64,000 bases of DNA from Armigeres subalbatus (Eukaryota > Arthropoda > Insecta > Diptera > Culicidae), in the NCBI RefSeq assembly GCF_024139115.2, contig NC_085139.1, positions 101,976,158 through 102,040,157 of the forward strand, written 5' to 3'. Positions 43,473 through 54,262 of this stretch are shown here, piece after piece (the stretch's first letter is position 1; every line of letters begins with the position of its first letter). A program made the translations under genes and the position numbers. The notes under the pieces were generated by a model. The model was not told the DNA's origin. It searched no databases and saw only the letters and a list, made by a program, of their open reading frames with translations.

Positions 43473-44482
43473 ATGCAACGATGCCTGTGAAAGACGCGAA
43501 TGATCAGTTATTGACCGACCCAACTGACCAGCTGAAACGCTGGTTCGAGCACTTCGAACAACTTTTTCAAGTGCCAGCCAGGCCATCACCACCTCGGCAT
43601 GATCTGCCTAGGATCCGACGTATAACACGCGTCAATACCGAAGCTCCATCACTGCTAGAGATTCAAATAGCCATCCAAAGCATGAAATCGAATAAAGCCC
43701 CAGGGGTCGACCGCATACCAGCCGAGATGCTCAAAGCTGACCCCATGACATCCGCTCAACTACTGCATCGTTTATTTCGTAATATCTGGGACACCGCAAC
43801 TTTCCCGGTCGACTGGATGCAAGGTATCTTAGTGAAGGTGCCCAAAAAGGGTGACCTGACTGTATGCGATAACTGGCGAGGCATTATGTTGCTGTGTACC
43901 GTTCTCAAAGTTCTGTGCAAAATTATCCTAGCCCGGATTCAGAAGAAGATCGATGCGACTCTCCGGCGGCAGCAAGCCGGATTCCGTGCTGGAAGATCCT
44001 GTGTGGACCATATTGTCACGCTCCGCATCATTCTGGAGCAGGTCAACGAATTCCAAGAGTCCCTTTACTTGGTATTCATTGACTACGAAAAAGCTTTCGA
44101 CCGTCTCAATCACGAGAATATGTGGGGCGCCCTGAGACGCAAGGGAGTTCCTGAGAAAATCATCGGCCTCATCGAGGCACAGTACGAGGCCTTCTCGTGT
44201 AGAGTGCTGCACAATGGGGTCTTGTCCGACCGTATCCGGGTCGTAGCTGGTGTGAGGCAAGGATGTATTCTATCACCGTTACTGTTCCTCATCGTAATCG
44301 ACGAGATTCTGGTAGATGCGATTGACCGTGAACCAAACCGCGGGCTGTTATGGCAGCCTATAACCATGGAGCACCTAAATGACTTCGAATTGACGGATGA
44401 TGTTGCACTCCTCGCGCAACGGCGCTCTGATATGCAGATAAGCTCAACGACCTTGCCGAGCGCTCCTCTTCGGCAGGTTTAG
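43470..44482 (+). pseudogene. LINE reverse transcriptase core (BovB-like)
   Basis: In the frame ending at 44482, motifs appear in order: SMKSNKAPGVDRIPAEML, VPKKGDLTVCDNWRGIMLL, QQAGFRAGRSCVDHIVTLR, LVFIDYEKAFDRLNHENMW and GVRQGCILSPLLFLIVIDEI. The catalytic box reads LTDD at 44390-44401 where relatives usually have F/LADD, a G-to-A type change from GCG to ACG. The frame then shifts near 44440, and the thumb region continues in another frame. The enzyme would make cDNA at the target nick in an active copy. This copy is dead. Confidence 0.88.
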
Positions 44483-44484
44483 TC

Positions 44485-44751
44485 ATCAACGTCAACAAAA
44501 CCAAATCGTTGGATGTAAACACGGTGACTCCTTCCAGTTTCACAGTAGCCGGGCAACCAGTGGAGAATGTTGAAAGCTTCCAATATCTTGGTAGCCAAAT
44601 GGCGTCAGATGGCGGTACCAAGATCGACATAGGCGCACGGATAAAGAAAGCAAGGGCTGCCTTTGCGAGTTTAAGAAATATCTGGAAAAACAGGCAGATA
44701 AGTGAACGCACCAAAATACGAATTTTCAACTCTAACGTGAAATCTGTTTAC
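44485..44751 (+). pseudogene. LINE RT thumb fragment
   Basis: Continues the RT after the frameshift: AGLVINVNKTKSLDVN, ENVESFQYLGSQMASDGG, ARAAFASLRNIWKNRQIS and TKIRIFNSNVKSVY. Similarity stops at 44751. Residual frame to 44805 is unrelated. Confidence 0.75.
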
Positions 44752-44814
44752 AATGATATGGAAATGCTAATATCATCTTCCAAACTTGGACGTACATGTT
44801 CATGATAGAATTAG

Positions 44815-44925
44815 AGGCTCCGGAATACTCATGCAAGAATTTCGGGAAATTGCTCCTCACACGAATTTTGAAAAATCATTCCTCAATAAGGAGGTTCCTC
44901 CGCGGATCTTGACGAATTATTTACC
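44815..44925 (+). repeat. Degenerate minisatellite, right of the LINE
   Basis: GGAATACTCATGCAAGAATT and GAAATTGCTCC-type motifs resemble the array at 41160-41985. Confidence 0.5.
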
Positions 44926-45079
44926 CCAGCCCAGGTCTCACATCTGATCTTTTCCGTATTGCAGCTTAGTGTTCATTAACCCTTTCAGGCCCAAACTTTT
45001 CTAACCGATATTACGCAGTAACTTTGATATATTCCATTTGTTTTCGTGATAAAGGAGAACTGACAAAACAAGTTGAGAA

Positions 45080-45580
45080 ATATTTTTTCGGGATGTAGTA
45101 CCATCCAAACTGTACTTGAGTTCAGAACTTACGATCTACAGCCACGACACTTGATTTTTTCGCCACTAGAAGCTTGGATATGTATTCAACCATGTTCATA
45201 ACATACTCCAGAAGACCATGAGACATGGTAAGATGGTTTTGGGATATCCCGGGTCATCCAAACCGTCCTTGAGTTCAGAACTTGCGATCTACAGCCACCA
45301 CTCTAGCTTTTTTCGTCGCTTCAAGCTTGGATATGTATTCAACTATATCCATAATATATTTTTGAAGATCAGGAGACATGGTTAGATGGTTTTGGGATAT
45401 CCTGGGTCATCCAAACTGTCCTTGAGTTCCGAACTTGCGATCTACAGCTACGAGACTAGCTTTTTTCATCGCTTCAAGCTTGGATATGCATTCATCCATA
45501 TCCATAATACATTCCTGAAGATCAAGGGACAGGTTTAGATGGTTTTGGGATATACTGGGTCATCAAAACCAAGCCCACCC
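45080..45580 (+). repeat. Internal satellite of the piggyBac-like element, left half
   Basis: About three and a half units of about 150 bp. Each has TGGTTTTGGGATATCC, TCATCCAAACTGTCCTTGAG, TCGCTTCAAGCTTGGATATG and AGACATGGT. Starts are near 45085, 45234, 45390 and 45541. Confidence 0.8.
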
Positions 45581-45949
45581 ACGCAATCCAACAACACGGA
45601 TGGAAGCAGCGAGCCCTCTTCTTTCATTAAATTGCGCTTTTCGAGCGTTTGTTTGAGAAACTATATAAGTGCACGCACTTTGAAGAGCAACTATGGAGTA
45701 CTGCTTACAGTTTTCGCACAGTAAGTGCCTGGGTGTTGAGTTTTATCAAAAACTTGATCTGTATCGAAGAAAACGAAAAATTCGTTGCCGACTTGTTCAA
45801 AAACAGTTTATTGTTGTTATCTCGAAATTGTGTAAAATAGATATATGCAGTTTCTCAAACGAATGATTTATTTAGAAACTTTGAGTGACGAAAAAGGTAA
45901 ATTCGCATCTGTAGATTTTCTCGAAATTAAGAATAGCTTGGAAGTCTAA

Positions 45950-46515
45950 TATAACCTCAAGAATATTTTACGATATCGGTAGGCCCTCTTGAAGGTGTAA
46001 TGGATATAATTGAATGCAGATTTTTTTGCAACTGTAGATCACAAATTCCGATCTCAAAGACAGTTTGGATTGTTCAGAAAATCTCAAAACTATTTTACGA
46101 TATCCGTTGACCTTACGGAAAGTGTAATGGATATAATAGAATTTATATTGAAGCTTTGAATACCGAAAAGAGCTTCTAAGCAGCTGCAGATCTGAAGTCC
46201 TGAACTCAAGGATGGTTTGGATTGCCCAGAATATCTCATAACTATCTTACCATATCCGTTGAACTCCCGGGAGGTGTAACTGATATAACTGAACGGATAT
46301 TGAAGCTTTGAGTACCGAAAACAGCTTCTAAGCACTCGTAGATCTCATGTCCCGAACTCAAGGATAGTTTGGATTGCGCAGAATATCTTAAAATTATCTT
46401 ACGATATCCGTTGACCTCCCAGGAGGTATAATGGATATAATTGAATGCTGAATTTTCTTGCAGCTATAAGTCATGAACTCAAGGAATGTTTGGATGGCCT
46501 AGGACGTCCAAGGAA
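45950..46515 (-). repeat. Internal satellite of the piggyBac-like element, right half, inverted
   Basis: About three longer units read in the opposite direction (GAACTCAAGGATGGTTTGGA, ACGATATCCGTTGACCTCCC, TGGATATAATTGAATG). The first part is the inverse of the left-half unit. A spacer of about 370 bp separates the halves. Confidence 0.78.
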
Positions 46516-46809
46516 GTTAAAAAAATAGTTTATTGTACATCACAGTAACTCTACGGATACGTTTGAATAACAATCTTATTTTTAACAATACAATCCGCTC
46601 CCAATACACCTCTTTCGTGTTCACCGTGTTCATGACGTTCTAGGTTGTCGTAGGGCCTAAATCGCCCATGCCTGATATTTTTCCCTGAAAGGGGAGTTAA
46701 TTTCAAGCAATTTTGATGAAGAGAGTGTTCATTTTTATCCATCGTGAGATTTTATACATCCTTTTTTCTGTTGGGGTCATATATAACCTCGTGGGCCTGA
46801 AAGAGTTAA

Positions 46810-48172
46810 ACATTGCTACAGTTTTTTGACGTAGGACTTACGTCTCTCTTTACTATACCGGGTGTCATTTCAAAATATTCAAATCGACCGCGTTACGCTG
46901 TGTTGAAAGATTTTAAACGTTAATAGCGTTCGTCTCAGTGGACGAATTTCTGCGGTATGCCCCTCAATCGACAGATTTCAAGTATGCCTTTCATGTCCAT
47001 GCTTGATAAGACCCGAAAAACTTGTTTCAACAGGCATGAAACTGTTTTCAATGAAAAACATTGAGATCAAGGGAACCTATAAATATGGGTACCGCATAAT
47101 TCTTGCATCATTCCATTACCACGTTCTGATTGGTGCAGACACCAGCGAATGAGCAGCCGCTGGGTCTGCCGAGAAGCCATAAAATAGCGCAACGCGATTT
47201 TTTCCTTTCATTCTGACCGGGACAAGCGAAGCAACCGCATCATCGATTGAACAGCACTCACACCTTTTAGCAGGGAATGAAGTCATCGAAGCCACCATCA
47301 TCAGCCGAAACCTAGCCAGTACAGCAGCAGTCCACCCTACAGACCCGACAAAGCAGCAATGCTGAGCAGATACCGCGGCAGTAGCAGCAGAGTCGAGCCG
47401 AGACCGGCCGGCATCGGTGCTGAGCCGAGACAGGCTGAAGTAAAGCCACATGATGCAGCATGTATGTCCAAAAAACAAACGGTTCTTCAGAGAGCCAATA
47501 ATAGAAATCAATTTCAATGCTTTCAATACCCTTCGGGATAGAAATTGTATGTACTTGGGTGCCAAATCCAATATTCTAGAGATAAAATTTTATGCGTGAT
47601 TTTCATAAATAGCGTCAAAACTAACAGTGGATAATTTTTCTGATTTAACCGCGAAGTGGACGAAGGACTTCGCTTGACCTTGCCTTTAAAGATTCATAAG
47701 ATGTCCAAATCTCTCACATAATCTTATTTGGATAAAAAAACACCGATAACAGCTCAAACATTAATAAACTATCAATCGATTTTTCATCAAATGTTGGATT
47801 TTTTGGCATTGATAAAAAAATATGTAGATAAACATTGTTTGATACTGACCGCGAACGTGACTGAATGATCGTCCCATGTTACCAATTCTAAATCTTATCA
47901 CCCGAAATCCCATGTCCGGGTGTTTCCTTCCTTCTACTACTAACAATGTTGTCTCAGAAAAGAACACGTACTTCCCACCTGAACTGCAATTCTAAGCTCG
48001 CTTGCCCGGCTTATTGGCCTGTATCTAGCGAAAAGTCCCGTTAGGAAATAGATGCCAGCAGCGAGCAACAAGCGTAAAAAAGAAGAAGCCCTTCTCGAAC
48101 GCGTTGATGATGATGACGCTTTGGCTGACAAAGAAGCGGGATACAAGAAAGCAGAGAAGATTCAAAATAAGG
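46810..48172. other. Unclassified noncoding DNA
   Basis: The segment 47090-47540 is GC-richer, with CATAAAATAG at 47178 as a possible TATA-like motif. Its minus-strand 151-codon frame is unsupported. A 42-codon charged frame starts at 48052 just before the promoter-like motif. I looked for paired long terminal repeats here and found none. Confidence 0.35.
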
Positions 48173-48210
48173 TATAAAAGAAAAGTGCATTCGCTCGCAG
48201 ACCATTCAGT
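48173..48210 (+). promoter_or_regulatory. Possible TATA and initiator pair
   Basis: TATAAAAG at 48173-48180 is followed by ATTCAGT, with A at 48208. The 35-bp spacing is a few bases longer than usual. No recognisable transcript follows. It could be a host or retroelement promoter, or chance. Confidence 0.25.
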
Positions 48211-49071
48211 CTTTTTTATACCATCACTAGAAATTCGCGGTTATTTGAAAAGATCGTTTTCTTACTTTTTGCACTTTGCCGAAGCAAACAGCCTTTTTCA
48301 AGGCTCTAAGAGTTAAAAATAATGTTCTCCTTTAGTTGCGATCGCAGGGATTTGAAGGCTTTGCAGTGGAAGGGCTGAGGTACAGTCTACATCCCCTGCT
48401 GGGCCAACTTGTGGTTTTTTTCAGGCAGTCCTTCAGTGGGAAGGTTGCCACTGTCGAGGCTAATATTTCGTGACCGGACAGATACTTCCTGAATTTTTTG
48501 ATGATTCTTGTTCGAGGTAGATTTGATTTCTGTGTCGGTTTGATAAGAGGATTTTGCCAAGGAATGGTATGCAACGCCGATTATTCATCCAAAATAGTTG
48601 ATGTGAGAAATTTGGACATATTATGTATCTTAAAGGCATGGTCAAGTCATGTCCTACGTCCACTTAGCGGTTATGTCACAGACATTACCCACTGTTCGTT
48701 TTAACTGCTAGGTTGCTAATGTCGAATTCGTTTTTAAAACTGCAACCTAACTGCTGTCAAAACGTTTTTTTATTCGCTCAGGTTGAAACTAGGTTCGCAC
48801 TAGTTCCAACCCCAAAGCTGTCGGGTTCGCACTGCGTTGTTTCACAGTTTCGCTCCAGGGTCACCAATACAACTGCACTTCAACTGTCAAAACCATATGG
48901 GTGGAATAAACAAGCAGAAGGGAAATGCAAACCAGAGTAAAACAAAAGTGTCTGTGCATTTAATAATTGAAATCCGTTTTACGGGAATTATTTATTCTTA
49001 ATGATATTTGTCTACATTTGCACACTCAGTTTTTAATTCTGCACCTCGGCAAAAATCCACACAGCCGTCTG
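48211..49071. other. Noncoding DNA
   Basis: No gene. TCGAATTCGTTTTTAAAAC at about 48723 recurs inverted near 54889-54910 (TTTAAAAACGAATTCGAC), suggesting a shared dispersed repeat. I cannot define its ends. Confidence 0.35.
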
Positions 49072-49193
49072 CCCAGCAAAATAAAAACTGATATCCCGGC
49101 AAAAACGACGTTTGTTAGCTGATTTTCGGCAAATTATTTGCTGATTTTCAGCAATTTTGACAACAATCTAGGCAAAAAACATGTTTGCTGGGG
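49072..49193. mobile_element. Possible short MITE (CCCAGCAAA ends)
   Basis: CCCAGCAAAATAAAAA on the left and CATGTTTGCTGGGG on the right form short inverted ends. The interior is rich in CGGCAAA. No target duplication is clear. Confidence 0.35.
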
Positions 49194-49559
49194 CACGCCT
49201 GTGCGAAACTCGGTAAAAGTTTTACATTTTGCTGAGACCTCGGAATTATAGCATATTCAGATAACGAACATTTACGATATATTTGAGATAAGTTCAAGCG
49301 TATGGGTAAGCACCGCTAAAGAATTCAGCGTAGGTGAAGAAAACGGCTTAATCGTAGGAGAATTTGTATAATCAGAAATATAATGAGCTTTCGATAAATC
49401 ATTTGTAATTTGCTCGCAAATTCTCCCATTGACATTGTAGTTCTTCCAAAAAATCAATCGGTACTTCTTCAAAGAATTTCTTCGTAAGTTCTTTCATAAT
49501 TTTCATTGAGAATTCTGCCAAATTCCTCATAATTCTCCCAGGTTTTCCTCCTTCAATTC

Positions 49560-51095
49560 TTGTTTGCAATCCATTGCAAATTCTTCCAGCAATACATAAG
49601 AGAAATATTTCAGGCATTTCTTTATATTTTTTCAAGGAATACTTTTCTAAATTCCTCCAAATATTCCTACGGAAGTTCCTCCAGGAATTCCTCCGAAAGT
49701 CCCTCCAAAAATTCCTCCAGAAGTCCCTCTAGATATTTCTTCGGAAGTCCATCCAGGAGTCACTCCGGAAGTTAATCCGGGAATTCCTTCCAAAATACTT
49801 CTAGAAATTATTCCGGAAGTTCCTCCAGGCATTGCTACGGAAGTCCTTACAGGAACTCCAAGAGTCCCTTCGGAAGTCCCCAAGAGTTCGTACGGAAGTC
49901 CCTCCAAAAATTCCCAGGGAAGTTCCTCCAGAAATTTCTCCGGAAGTTCCTCCAGAATTTTCTCCGAAAGTTCCTCCAGGAATTCCTTTAAAAAGTGCGT
50001 CCAGAAATTCCTCCGGAAGTTCCTCAAAGAGTCCCTTCGGAAGTCCCCAAGAGTTTGTTTGGAAGTCCCTCCAAAAATTCCCAGGGAAGTTCCTCCAGAA
50101 ATTTCTCCGGAAGTTCCTCGAGAATTTTCCCCGAAAGTTCCTCAAAGAGTCCCTTCGGAAGTCCCCAAGAGTTCCTTCGGAAGTTGCTCCAAAACATCCC
50201 AAGGAAGTTCCTCCAGGAATTCTTTCGGAAGTTCCTCCAGGAATTCTTTCGGAAGTTCCTCCACGAATTCCTTCGAAAGTTTTTCCAGGAATTCCTCCGG
50301 CAGTTCTTCCAGGAATTCCAGGAACTTCCGGAAGAATTCCCGGAGGAACTTCCGGAGGAATTCACGGAGGAACTTCCGGAAGAATTCCCGAAGGAACTTC
50401 CGGACGAATTCCTAGAGGAACTTCCGATAGAATTCCTGGAGATACTTCCGATAGAATTCCTGGAGATACTTCCGATAGAATTGCTGGAGGGACTTCCGAA
50501 GGAATTCCTGGAGGAACTTCCGAAGGAGTTCCTGGAGGAATTTCCGAAGGAATTCCTGGAGGGACTTCCAAAAGAATTCCTGGAGGAACTTCCGAAGGAA
50601 TTAAAGGAGGAACTTCCGGAGGAACTTTCGGGGGAATTCCTGGTGGAACTTCCGGAGAAAATGCTGGAGGAACTTCCAGAGGAATTCGTGGAAAAACTTG
50701 CGGAGGAATTCCTGCAGGAACTCCGGAGGAATCCATGTCTTTCCTTGTGCTATACGAGGTATTCTTGGAAGGACTTTCGGAAGAATTCTTGAAGGTTTTT
50801 CGGAGGATTTTGTGAATGCGATTTACTGAAGGAGCGTCCGGAAAAAAAATTTGAGGAATTTTTCGGAGGAATTCCTGAAGAAATTTCCAAAGAAATTCCT
50901 GGAGGACTTTTCCAAGGATTTTCAGCAAAAAGGAGGAATTTCGGAATGGATTCCTGAAAGAACTTCCACAGTAATTCCTGAAGAAATTTCCGAAGGAATA
51001 CCTGAAGGAATTTCCGAAAAAACTTCTGGGGGAAGTCCAGAAATATTACTAAAAGTTTCCGGAGGAATTCCTGAAACCCGATGGAGTAATTGGGA
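49560..51095. repeat. 24-bp minisatellite with a central orientation switch
   Basis: The left half (49560-50312) has TTCCTCCAGGAATTCCTCCG-type monomers. The right half (50318-51095) is the reverse complement, GGAATTCCTGGAGGAACTTC. The centre reads CCAGGAATTCCAGG near 50310-50325. Monomers are 24 bp and contain self-complementary GGAATTCC and GGAAGTTCC-like parts. A block including AAGAGTCCCTTCGGAAGTCC at 49867 recurs at 50027 and 50142, showing larger internal repeats. Frames of up to 327 codons arise from the 24-bp period and are rejected as genes. Confidence 0.9.
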
Positions 51096-51099
51096 GCAG

Positions 51100-51309
51100 A
51101 AAGAAGAGGAGAAAAACAGCAAGAATTTTCATAAAAACTTCTGCTAAAAATTCCGGATTAGTTCTTTTAGGAATTCCCGGAGGAAAACCAGAACAATTCT
51201 TGGCAGAACTCCGGGGTATTGGAGGAGAAACTCCTGGGCAAATCAAAAATATGTACTGAAGAAACTTCGGTAAAAAATGTTGGTTGTAATTAATTTAAAA
51301 TATTTGGAG
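51100..51309. other. Array edge and AT-rich DNA
   Basis: Decaying repeat then AT-rich sequence up to the LINE target duplication at 51310. Confidence 0.4.
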
Positions 51310-51333
51310 GCTTATCTATTTATTTATTTATCA

Positions 51334-53418
51334 TCAGACTAAGGCCGGAGTGGCCTGTGCTGCACATAAAAGACTTCTCCATTCAGCTCGGTTCATGGCT
51401 GCACTTCGCCAACCACGCAGTCTGCGGAGGGTCCGCAAGTCGTCCTCCACCTGATCGATCCACCTTGCCCGCTGTGCACCTCGCCTTCTTGTTCCCGTCG
51501 GATCGTTGTCGAGAACCATTTTCACCGGATTACTGTCCGACATTCTGGCTACGTGCCCGGCCCACCGCAGTCTTCCGATTTTCGCGGTGTGAACGATGGA
51601 TGGTTCTCCCAACAGCTGATGCAACTCGTGGTTCATTCGCCTCCTCCACGTACCGTCCGCCATCTGCACCCCACCATAGATGGTACGCAACACTTTCCTT
51701 TCGAAAACTCCCAGTGCGCGTTGGTCCTCCACGAGCATCGTCCAGGTCTCGTGTCCGTAGAGAACTACCGCTCTTATAAGCGTTTTGTAGATAGTCAGTT
51801 TGGTACGGCGGCGAACTCTATTCGATCGGAGCGTCTTGCGGAGTCCAAAGTACGTACAATTTCCAGCCACTATGCGCCTCCGAATTTCTCTGCTGGTATC
51901 GTTATTGGCGGTCACCAGTGAGCCCAAGTACACGAATTCTCCAACCACCTCGATTTCGTCACCACCGATAGAAACTCGTGGTGGGTGGCTCACATTGACC
52001 TCTCTTGAGCCTCTTCCTATCATGTACTTCGTCTTCGACGTGTTGATGACTAGTCCAATACGTTTAGCTTCGCTTTTCAGTCTGATGTAGGCTTCCTCCA
52101 TCCTCTCAAAGTTACGTGCCATGATATCAATGTCGTCGGCGAAACCAAATAACTGGACGGACTTCGTGAAAATCGTACCACTAGTGTCAATCCCTGCCCT
52201 TCGTATTAATCCCTCCAAAGCGATGTTGAATAGCAGACACGAAAGACCATCACCTTGCCGTAACCCTCTACGGGTTTCGAAGGGACTCGAGAATGCCCCT
52301 GAAACTCGAACTACGCGCATCACCCGATCCATCGTCGCCTTGATCAACCGTATCAGTTTATCCGGAAAACCGTTTTCGTGCATTAGCTGCCATAGCTGGT
52401 CCCGATCGATTGTATCATATGCGGCTTTGAAGTCGATGAATAGATGATGTGTGGGCACGTTGTATTCGTGGCATTTCTGCAGTACTTGGCGAATAGCGAA
52501 CACCTGGTCCGTGGTGGAGCGTTCGCCCAAAAAACCCGCCTGGTACTGCCCCACGAACTCTCTTGCAATTGGTGTTAGTCGACGGCGTAAAATTTGGGAG
52601 AGTACCTTGTAGGCGGCGTTCAGCAATGTGATTGCGCGGTAGTTGCTACAATCCAGCTTATCGCCCTTTTTGTAGATGGGACACACGATACCTTCCATCC
52701 ACTCCTGTGACAGAACCTCATCCTCCCAAACCTTAGTAATCACCCAGTGCAGCGCTCTAGCCAGTGCATCACCACCGTGTTCAAACAGTTCTTCTGGTAG
52801 TTGGTCAACCCCAGGGGCTTTGTTGTTTTTCAGCCGGCCGATCTCGTCCTGGATTTCCTGGAGATTCGGAGCCGGAAGTCGCATGTCCTGCGCGCGTGCT
52901 CCTAGGTTCATTACCATACCGCCACCGTTGTCAGCCATATCGCCATTCAGGTGCTCTTCGTAGTGCTGCCGCCACCTTTGGATCACCTCACGCTCGTTCG
53001 TAAGAAGGTTCCCGTTTATGTCCTTACACATATCGGGCTGTGGCACGTAGCCCTTACGTGAACGGTTAAACTTCTCCATAGAACTTTCGTGCGTTATTAG
53101 CGCGGTACAGTTCCTCCGTCTCTTCACGGTCTCGATCTTCCTGCTGGCGCTTTTCCTCCGGAAAATCGAGTTTTGTCTGTTCCGCGCCCGTTTGTATCGT
53201 GCCTCGTTCGCCCTCGTGCGGTGTTGCAGCAATCTCGCCCATGCTGCATTCTTCTCCTCAACTAACTGCTCACATTCGCCGTCATACCAGTCGTTTATCT
53301 GATCCGGAGCCACCGTGCCTAGTGCTGCGGTTGTGGTGCTTCCAATGGCGGATCGAATATCTCTCCAGCCATCTTCAAGAGATGCTGCGCCTAGTTGCTC
53401 TTCCGTTGGGAGTGCCAC
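51334..53418 (-). CDS. LINE reverse transcriptase, 694-codon open frame
   Basis: A single open frame covers linker and RT. Residues 40-150 form a basic linker (INDWYDGECEQLVEEKNAAW). The RT core starts around 190 with NNKAPGVDQLPEELF, then PIYKKGDKLDCSNYRAITLL (about 247-266), GQYQAGFLGERSTTDQVF (about 290-307), FIDFKAAYDTIDR (327-339), GLRQGDGLSCLLFN (about 385-398) and the FADD catalytic box at residues 426-429 (52132-52143). A thumb region and a GHVARM-like C-terminal motif follow. All key RT residues I can check are present. The GTG at 53418 is only the first start-like codon of this frame; in the intact element the frame would continue from the endonuclease, from which it is separated by two small indels (about 53420 and 53470). 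The RT part looks recently active, the element as a whole broken. Confidence 0.9.
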   Translation of the reverse strand: MALPTEEQLGAASLEDGWRDIRSAIGSTTTAALGTVAPDQINDWYDGECEQLVEEKNAAWARLLQHRTRANEARYKRARNRQNSIFRRKSASRKIETVKRRRNCTALITHESSMEKFNRSRKGYVPQPDMCKDINGNLLTNEREVIQRWRQHYEEHLNGDMADNGGGMVMNLGARAQDMRLPAPNLQEIQDEIGRLKNNKAPGVDQLPEELFEHGGDALARALHWVITKVWEDEVLSQEWMEGIVCPIYKKGDKLDCSNYRAITLLNAAYKVLSQILRRRLTPIAREFVGQYQAGFLGERSTTDQVFAIRQVLQKCHEYNVPTHHLFIDFKAAYDTIDRDQLWQLMHENGFPDKLIRLIKATMDRVMRVVRVSGAFSSPFETRRGLRQGDGLSCLLFNIALEGLIRRAGIDTSGTIFTKSVQLFGFADDIDIMARNFERMEEAYIRLKSEAKRIGLVINTSKTKYMIGRGSREVNVSHPPRVSIGGDEIEVVGEFVYLGSLVTANNDTSREIRRRIVAGNCTYFGLRKTLRSNRVRRRTKLTIYKTLIRAVVLYGHETWTMLVEDQRALGVFERKVLRTIYGGVQMADGTWRRRMNHELHQLLGEPSIVHTAKIGRLRWAGHVARMSDSNPVKMVLDNDPTGTRRRGAQRARWIDQVEDDLRTLRRLRGWRSAAMNRAEWRSLLCAAQATPALV

Positions 53419-53444
53419 TTTTGAGCGCGTAGTCTTGGGCTAGT

Positions 53445-54262
53445 TTACCGTCTTGTAACCGCCCAATGTCGACTCCGACGCGTGTTGATCACCGTCGAGA
53501 GTTTTGAGCGCAGACATACTGCGACGAGGTAGTGGTCGGATTCAATATTCGCACTGCGGTAAGTGCGTACGTTCGTGATGTCGGAGAAGAATTTACCGTC
53601 GATTAGAACGTGGTCGATTTGGTTTTCCGTTACTTGATTAGGTGATTTCCATGTGGCCTTGTGGATATTCTTGCGGGGGAAGAAAGTGCTTCGGACTATC
53701 ATTCCGCGGGAGGCTGCAAAGTTTATGCATCGTTGACCGTTGTCGTTCGATACGGTATGCAGACTATCCGGTCCGATGACCGGTCTATACATTTCCTCCC
53801 TTCCTACCTGAGCGTTCATGTCACCGATGACGATTTTGACGTCCCGAAGTGGGCATCCATCGTATGTCTGCTCCAGCTGCGCATAGAACGCTTCTTTCTC
53901 GTCGTCGGATCTCCCTTCGTGTGGGCAGTGCACGTTGATGATGCTATAGTTGAAGAAACGGCCTTTTATCCTCAGCTTGCACATCCTTGCGTTGATTTGC
54001 TGCCACCCAATCACGCGTTGGCGCATCTTTCCCAGCACTATGAAGCCGGTTCCCAGCTCGTTGGTGGTGCCACAGCTTTGGTAGAAGGTAGCCGCTCGAT
54101 GCCCGCTTTTCCACACTTTCTGTCCTGTCCAGCAGATTTCCTGCAGCGCTACGACATCGAAGTTGCGGGGATGTAATTCATCGTAGATTATCCTGTCGCA
54201 ACCTGCGAAGCCTAGCGACTTGCAGTTCCATGTTCCAAGCTTCCAATCGTGATCCTTTATTC
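53445..54262 (-). pseudogene. LINE endonuclease, open but frame-separated from RT
   Basis: The frame is open from about 54262 down to 53445, with DHDWKLGTWNCKSLGF, VVALQEICWTG, FNYSIINVHCPHEG, KIVIGDMNAQVGREE, NQIDHVLIDGKFF and ANIESDHYLVAV. These are the APE endonuclease motifs in order, including the SDH box. It then runs out of the family pattern at RSRHWAVTRR because of a small indel near 53470. No ATG lies upstream in frame (a TGA precedes at about 54268), so the start is unclear; a GTG at 54116 is too far into the domain to be the natural start. It would nick target DNA. Confidence 0.85.

Larger units (their letters stand above)
41986..44751 (+). mobile_element. RTE/BovB-like LINE, 3'-truncated
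   Basis: The plus-strand element carries a 5' region, an APE endonuclease and an RT. The order and the opening RIGTWNVLTLAQQGKLAQL at 42244 resemble BovB/RTE-type elements. It is a different family from the LINEs at 6564, 10831 and 51318. The RT frame stops following its family pattern near 44751 (after NSNVKSVY), so the 3' end is lost. The exact 5' boundary is uncertain and no target duplication was found. Confidence 0.8.
44976..46809. mobile_element. piggyBac-like non-autonomous element with TTAA target sites
   Basis: TTAA at 44976-44979 is followed by CCCTTTCAGGCCCAAAC. The right end mirrors it as GTGGGCCTGAAAGAG followed by TTAA at 46806-46809. The terminal inverted repeat matches at 14 of 15 positions. 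A TTAA duplication and a CCC-type start are hallmarks of piggyBac elements. There is no transposase. The interior has satellite units in opposite orientations in its two halves. Confidence 0.8.

Noticed and set aside
47116..47571. 151-codon minus-strand frame
   Set aside because: No domain recognised and composition-driven. The plus strand of the same DNA has no support either.
48052..48180. 42-codon charged frame just upstream of the TATA-like motif
   Set aside because: Too short, no homology recognised, and it runs into the promoter-like motif.
46850..48210. Possible solo LTR or LTR retrotransposon promoter region
   Set aside because: No paired direct repeats, no TG...CA boundary with a target duplication, no primer-binding site or gag/pol frame found.
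49647..51147. Frames of 265-327 codons rich in Pro, Gly, Glu and Ser, collagen- or elastin-like at a glance
   Set aside because: They follow the 24-bp minisatellite on both strands and reverse with its orientation.
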